NCBI GenBank assembly: GCA_933228895.1
Contig: OW121848.1
Location: 137,162,615 to 137,226,614 of the forward strand
DNA from: Platycnemis pennipes
Lineage: Eukaryota > Arthropoda > Insecta > Odonata > Platycnemididae
Direction of reading: 5' to 3'
Length of the DNA stretch: 64,000 nt
This document shows, piece by piece, positions 57,721-64,000 of this stretch; position 1 is the stretch's first letter; every line of letters starts with the position of its first letter. A program made the translations under genes and the position numbers. The notes under the pieces are model-generated. The model saw only the letters and a list, made by a program, of their open reading frames with translations. It did no database searches and had not been told where the DNA came from.

Positions 57721-60700
57721 CTCTAAGAATTAGAAAACTTTTTTAAGCAAAACACTGATTTCACATACATTGCGAAAACAGGGGGAAGCTTCTTTTGTAG
57801 GAACAGTTCCAACGCTTGAAAGTCAGCCTTTAAATGTACCGACTGGCCAACAAAAAGCTCAGTCCAAGTTTTCTGATAGATGTCCGTTTTATACCCCACA
57901 CTTTTGCCGCAATTACGTTTTTCTCCTTTTTCTACTTAGAATCTTATTCTCCCTCTTGTGACCTCCAAAGATTAAGGTGGAGGGTGAATACTCTTAAATG
58001 ATAACAGGTTTATACCTCCATAGAAACGTTATTTTTTTATGTAGCTCACACAGCTAGTTTTTCATACGTTGTGCGAGAGTTGATGTAAATGATACCCGCA
58101 ATGAAATAACACCGATATCTGTCTTCTTCATCACAATCACCAACAATCATGGATAAAAGCAAATGAACCAACAAAAGAACCGGCCCATATGTATTATAAA
58201 TTTTTAAGCATTTGATGAAAAAATTAGTACAGGATGACTCTGGAATTTCCCTCAAATCAGAGAAAATAAGAGTTGCATCGACACCATTCTTTTGATTACA
58301 CCTAACGCTAAGGAAAGGATGAGATTCCGTATTACGCATCGAAAAAGCTCCCTGTGAATTTACCTCCGCTGGAAAAAATCGGTTCTCGAGCTGATCTTCA
58401 GAAATTTTTACCACAAATTTTAACAGCTGAAATTACTTTTTAAATCGTATTAAAATCTATATTGAAAGAAAGAAGTTTATGCGCGAGGAGAAAAATATTA
58501 TTCGGCAATACACAATTTAGCTGTCGAACGATGCCCGTTCTTTTTAGATCCACCGCCAATGGCTAAATCAATTACTTATCAAAATCATAACAATAAAAAT
58601 AGCAACACATGCACTAGGGTGACTCGTTTCACCACTTTTTTCTCGGATCGAAATGTACCTATTACCAGGCAATAACCGCGGTAATAACATTGGTCCAGTA
58701 TCAACAATCAAGGGGCACACATAATGTCCAGGATACGCATGACCTCCACTACGTAGAAGTTGAAGACGACTTGACAATATCAGAGTTGGCAGTGATTCTT
58801 TTCTCAATAATGCAATCCATATCTATTGCGCTATACTTATAAGAAAATCATTTAGAAAAATAGAATAACTAATCTCAGGAAATAATTGTTACTAGCCGAG
58901 TACCCTTTTCGTCCAAAATTAATAACATAAGGAGTCATGATAGCATCTAAGAACGGCAGAAAACCCTAATGAGAATAATTTACACATGCAAGAAACCTAA
59001 GGAAAAGGAACTATAAGAACTACGTGAGGGAAGGCCTCATTAAAACAACAACTCCAGAGAATATTGCATAGTGATTAATACTATGAAAGTTTCTACGGTT
59101 ACATTACTACAATATCAACAAGGATTGACTTTAAATTAGACAGCCTTTGTGAAACCAGGCTACAATATCTTGAGAATGTGACATAGCCCTTGATGACTAG
59201 TGAATGAGGATGCGATCAGAAGATCATCTTGAAAAGTCACACAATGAATACCACCCACGATGAAAACAAAATAATGTACTCACAAAACAAGTAACCAACT
59301 GAAGGCCTGTGGAACTTGGAAATAGGGGAAAGAATAAAAGTATGCTTATGAGTCAAACAAGGTTCTAGATCTGCAGTGAGAGTGAATGGAAAAAATGCAG
59401 ATTAAATAATTTTGCGGATAATGGTGAGAGTTTGAAGAATACAGTATGCAATTATCTATTAGTGGTTTTGAAGACTCAACCATAATGGATATGACAGCAG
59501 AGGGAATACTGATAAACAGAATTTCTTCACACAAGTAGCAATGCATATTTTAGTACGAGGGATAGAAACTGTGAATCTATAAATATTGATAAAGAATCTT
59601 GAATTTGATTCTACAGAATGACAGAAAAATGCCATTAGGAAATGAGTTCTCAGACACAAAATACAGCCTTTACATGAATGAGAGTATAAACTAAGATATC
59701 CTGCACTAATAAGTTACCTCATTGCTTATGGCTTTACTTATTAACTGATCATGCACTCTGTTTCAAGCATTTCCTGTATTTATTAGGAATAATAAATGGG
59801 ATACGGCGAACATATCTACTGTAAAAAGTACTGCTCTGAACTGTAGATAAGTTTAGACTACTTGATTCTATTATCTATTGATGTACATGTTGAATTTGCT
59901 GGGAACATATATTCTAAGTAAATATTAAAGATATCACATAAATTACAACAACTCATAATTCTTAGACTGTGTGCACTTTCACAAAAGAAAATTAAATAAA
60001 TGATAAGTGCAATTACACCAGCTCGAAATAACACCAGGTAGGTAGTAGTCATTAATTTGGAATAAAACTTAACTGTTACAATTTCTTTATTTTCCATTTA
60101 TGCAACTGAACATTTCAATTAGTTTTTTTATTGCTATTAACACTGGGGCACAGGAAAATAGTAAATTATCTGCCTAAGTACATACAAATAAAATATATAC
60201 TTTCAGATGTAATCAGTAAAGATTTTAATAAGAGAAAAAATAATTAAATAATATTATAGGTTGATTGCAATTATTAATAAATATAAGCTGAGTCAACAAT
60301 TAACAAAAATAATCTGTGGTTAACAATGAAAGTCCGCCTTGGCATGACGTTACTAAATGTTAAAGAGCATTAGGCATTTTTATTAACACATGATTAAAAG
60401 TGAGGCAGGAGAAAGTTCTTTATGGAAGTATCTTCCGAGAGAAATAATAACACTAGTATTGATGAAGAACATAACTGATTTTTAAAGAGGTACTCAAGGA
60501 ACAGCAGAACTCGTAATTTCATTAAATCCCTTAACTGTGATAGACAATCCAACTGTTGCCTTAGTCATCCTCCACAAATTTAAAACAGAAAGCCAATATT
60601 TTTAAACTGGAGGCACCCAATGCTATCAACAGGCTATATCACAACTAGGTTAAGTCTCAAGAGGCAGGGGGACCTGCCAATTAGGTTAAACATTAAGACG

Positions 60701-60873
60701 ATAACTTTTACCTAGTAGAAAACTATATCGTCATGTAATAGTACATGGCATGAAGTGTGCAATTGGAGGACATCTGGGTTGTGTAGCCTGATGGGTTACA
60801 CACTCGAAAAGAAGTTAGCTTTCAATTTTAAATGCAATCTACCTTGTACTATTTGTAATAAACCCATGTACTA
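57721..60873. other. AT-rich spacer
   Basis: No gene or repeat family from elsewhere in the window was recognised here. Confidence 0.4.
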
Positions 60874-61122
60874 ATGTACTACCCTAGCAGTGGCACAGTA
60901 CATTGGAAAATATCTGGCCATGTGGTAACAGTGTTTCGGAAGCATAAAAACAGCCAACGAGCTTCAACCCTTCAGCAGTTGGGGGAAGAGCTGCTTTCTG
61001 TTCACTGGATTGGCGATCACGGTAAATCTTCTCGTAAGGAAGTAGTACCACAGCCATTTTCCATTTTCATGGAAGAATTAAAAACGATGAGGGACCAGCC
61101 CTCACAAGCATCAAAAGAGTGA
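60874..61122 (+). CDS. Unidentified open frame, possible terminal exon
   Basis: This 82-codon frame has a balanced, hydrophilic composition. It starts at ATG 60874 or, if spliced, enters at 60891 after a TACTAAT-like branch site (60870-60876) and a CTAGCAG acceptor. It includes TLQQLGEELLSVHWIGDHG and ends EELKTMRDQPSQASKE. I do not recognise it. It may be a decayed transposon fragment, a host exon or chance. Confidence 0.25.
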   Translation: MYYPSSGTVHWKISGHVVTVFRKHKNSQRASTLQQLGEELLSVHWIGDHGKSSRKEVVPQPFSIFMEELKTMRDQPSQASKE

Positions 61123-61419
61123 GGAAATATAGATTCATTAATATCTGTGGAAGGGAAGACTCAAGGAAGTGGGACAGAAGCAATGCCTTTGCATTTTCTT
61201 GAGGCTTCCATAAAAGCATAGGAGGCTTGACTGGAATAAATTCTTCATCCAAAGTGTATAAGTGATGCGTAGGCCACAGAAGTTGCTCTCAGCATCTTAT
61301 CATCCCAGGTCGTTGCAGGCAAAATCAACATAAAAATAAGGCCAGCCAGGCAAGCGTTTGCACGATTATGAGTGCAATGGTCTTGCATAACCATCTTCCT
61401 CAAAGCATTTGGCGAATAC

Positions 61420-62188
61420 AAGAGTAGATTACTCCATAACGCGCACGTTGGATTGAGAGGATGCACGATTCGCTGGAAAGGCAATATTAAATTCACGAAA
61501 GAGGGCATGCGAGCGGTTGAGGCGAGGGTTTTGGTCAGAAAAGCCGAGTGATGCATAGGAAGCAGCTGCGGGAAAGACCAACCACGGGGGAAAGGCACTT
61601 TTGCTGCAGTCTGTTTCTCGGTCCGGGTGCAGGAGGCGCGGCTCATGGACAGAGACGAGAGCGGCACCTCGCACCCTCCCCGATTTCTAGCACCAATGAC
61701 TCTTGGGGGTGAGAGTTACCTCCTCTTCAAAAAAAAAAAGATCTCGCAGAGGAATGGGGAGGAAAAATGTTCGAATGGCACGTGAAAACTTGAGTGCGAG
61801 ACTAGAAGTACAAATTTACACGTGTGTATGGTTAGAAAATTGTACAAGCTTCACAATCTTCTTCTCGTGGAATCAGGATGTCATCGAATCCGACTGAGTC
61901 GACGAGAAGGGGTGGATGGAACCACGGGCGAAGGCATCTCAATTGGTATGCACTTGCGAACGGTGGTCGCTTGGACGAACTGGGCATCGCCGTCGAGGAC
62001 CTTGAGGCGACCGAGAGAGAGATTTGGGCGTCGTCACGGCGAAGGTGACAGAGGAGAGAGAGAGAGAGGCGTGGATGGAGGAGGGAGGGAGAGAAGCGAG
62101 GGCGGGCGGTCGAAGACTCCTCACCAAGGAGGGAGCATTGAAGGCGGTGGAGCGCTCGGGTGGAGAGATAGAGAGAGGCGAAGGATGA
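61420..62188. other. CpG-rich, GA-skewed island beside the candidate terminal exon
   Basis: It contains (GA)n at about 62052-62070. If the minus-strand exon at 62189-62308 is real, at least its left-adjacent part would be 3' UTR. No clear AATAAA signal was found close by on that strand. Confidence 0.3.
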
Positions 62189-62308
62189 TCAGTTGTCCCC
62201 GAAGGATTCCTCCGCGTCGTCATCGGCGTCTTCGGAGGTCTGCTCAGAGACGAGGCGAACCAGGACGATGTCGCGGGCATCTTCAGACGAACGGAAATCC
62301 TCCAGCAG
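62189..62308 (-). CDS. Candidate terminal coding exon of an unidentified host gene (acidic C terminus)
   Basis: On the minus strand an acceptor, CGCTCCTTTTCAG, is followed at 62308 by 39 codons and a TGA (complement of 62189-62191). The frame reads LLEDFRSSEDARDIVLVRLV, then SEQTSEDADDDAEESFGDN. Supporting points are a pyrimidine-rich acceptor, a phase-0 entry, strongly GC-rich third positions in AT-rich DNA, and an acidic hydrophilic tail typical of protein C termini. The other two minus frames and both sides lack this coding character. The protein is not recognised. Upstream exons would lie right of 62308 and possibly beyond the window. A chance open frame in a GC-rich island is the main alternative. 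Confidence 0.42.
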   Translation of the reverse strand: MLEDFRSSEDARDIVLVRLVSEQTSEDADDDAEESFGDN

Positions 62309-64000
62309 CTGAAAAGGAGCGAATTGCTAATTAATGTAACATTTTTGGCGTCTGTAAGGTTGCTACATTCGTGAATTTTCAATCTTACACTGATTTAATA
62401 TCACACATGAAATTTATTTCCGGACCAGGCGTGACAAAGTGGCATGTGAACTTGGTACTGTCCACAACGACTGTATTTATCAATTAATTAAGGGGTTTGT
62501 TCCCCGTTTTCCCCCTATTTGATCCAGGTTTCAAAATACTACTTCATTATTACTAGGATGTGGGCCGGAAAAAATATTAATCAAGGGTCCAATTGAAACT
62601 ATTTCGAACAATACCCTTCACAAAACCCAGTTATATTACGTATGTCTGGTTACCGTTTTATGGACTTAAGGGTACTTCGGCGCTCATGAAAACCAATAGT
62701 AACAAAAAGTTCATCAGATCAACAACTACTTGATATGAGCATTATTACCAGAAAAGGAAGACTATAGTCGTTTTTGGTTATTAAAAATAGTTAGCCAGGT
62801 ATAAAACCGGGCCAAAATGCATTCATTATTTTCACTCAAAACAAATTCTCCACTCATTGAAGAACGGGTGCTGATCAAAGAAATTGAAGGCGCAGGGCAA
62901 AAAAAGCTATCCTTCCCAGCTTCGGAAATCAAGGCGCATCATGAAAAGCAAAAGAATGTCACCAAAAGCTGGAAAGAGCTAAGACCCTGAGAAGTGTCAA
63001 CAGCCGGACAGGATGAGAACAAGGTTTTCATGACACAGAGTGAAATTTCCAATCTGATGACTGATATATGCAATATAATACGAGGGTTTAATCATTCTGG
63101 GATAATGGCTGACATTAAACAAGGAAAATACACCATAGAAGAGTGAAAGGTACAAGAAATATTGGAAACCGATAAAATCTTGGTTGCAAATGGGGGAAGA
63201 AATTCTCCAGATAATTAGAACACTCAGGAACAAGGGCGCGTGATATAAGCTATGAGTAAACTTATCAAAAGAAAGCGCGATTGAGATACGTCCATAGGGA
63301 GGGGGCAGTGTGTAAGGAATTCATGATGGACAGCAAGTTTCTTAGGTGAAGCACCAATAATTAAGTAATAGTAGCACTCTTATCCTCAGAGAGGAAGGGA
63401 TGATAGATGTTAGGGCACATGTTTTTTTTTACAGTTAACAATATTAGTGGAGGCAACTTGTGCGAGAAAAAATAATAAATAAAAAATCTATTCTCTGTAA
63501 CGCTATGGTGCTCATTGTCAATAGTATTCACTGAAAAATTCAGGCTTTCACTAAATGTCACTGGGAATCAAAACCACAACTCGGGTTTCGATGAGTGATC
63601 GTCGTCATCATTTTTTTATTCCCTAAGGTATTTTGAACAAGTCTGAATTGTTCAATAAATACTAATGACAGAATATAAGACTTGTCTACAAAATATACCT
63701 GGCAGATAAATGGAAATGTTCCAACCGAAGCCGTTTCACCTTGGATGCTACAGATTTATTTTCCATCACGATAAATGTATCCGTGCATTATCTTTTCTCC
63801 ACAACTTTTAGAACCTGCTCCCATTTTTTTCCAGAAATTTCACTACTGCAAAATGATTTTCTCGGCATGGACTTTAATGATAAGTATTATGTTTTATAAT
63901 AAATTCGGTTTTTCCCAATATATTTCAGTTATCCACGTTGCACCACCCTGGGTTCTTATTCACTTCACATCTCACCTATTTCTAAGTTAAACAAGGACAT
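62309..64000. other. AT-rich spacer or intron
   Basis: It would be intronic if the exon at 62189-62308 is real. No further exon, repeat or RNA was recognised. Confidence 0.35.

Overview
The window looks like intergenic or intronic DNA from a eukaryote, most likely an arthropod and probably an insect. I cannot name the species. The reasons are AT-rich DNA with many stops, no operons, canonical GT/AG splice signals, animal-type non-LTR retrotransposon relics, tRNA-derived SINE-like units, TIR elements, and a spliced Mutator-like transposase gene. No complete host gene is recognisable. Nearly all short open frames here look like chance frames or fragments of mobile elements.

Layout. The left edge (1-265) is the 3' tail of a CR1/Jockey-like retrotransposon, a family that recurs about nine times (5.8, 11.0, 17.0, 21.6, 23.2-25.4, 52.4, 54.3 and 54.7 kb). 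The copy at 23.2-25.4 kb keeps most of a reverse transcriptase, broken by one in-frame stop. A second non-LTR family survives only as five fragments (13.4, 17.4, 41.1, 49.1 and 56.7 kb). A roughly 535 bp element with short terminal inverted repeats is present four times (19.3, 35.0, 46.4 and 53.1 kb). Two copies of one tRNA-headed SINE-like family lie at 12.8 and 51.3 kb, and a head-to-head tRNA-like palindrome lies at 12.1-12.4 kb.

The most notable locus is 37.4-40.5 kb on the minus strand. It is a decayed four-exon gene encoding a Mutator-like transposase with a DEDDh (DnaQ-like) 3'-5' exonuclease domain joined to its C terminus. All three exonuclease motifs are still readable.

Two short stretches look like host coding exons, both on the minus strand. 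One is a first coding exon at 10309-10361, with an upstream in-frame stop and a consensus donor, set in a CpG-rich island. The other is an acidic terminal exon at 62189-62308, with a good acceptor. If both are real, one gene ends near 62 kb, another starts near 10.4 kb and runs off the left edge, and the roughly 50 kb between them is repeat-filled spacer.

About sixteen GC-rich, often strand-skewed (GA- or CT-rich) islands punctuate the AT-rich background every few kilobases. Assignments rest on reading translations and motifs by eye. No database search was run.
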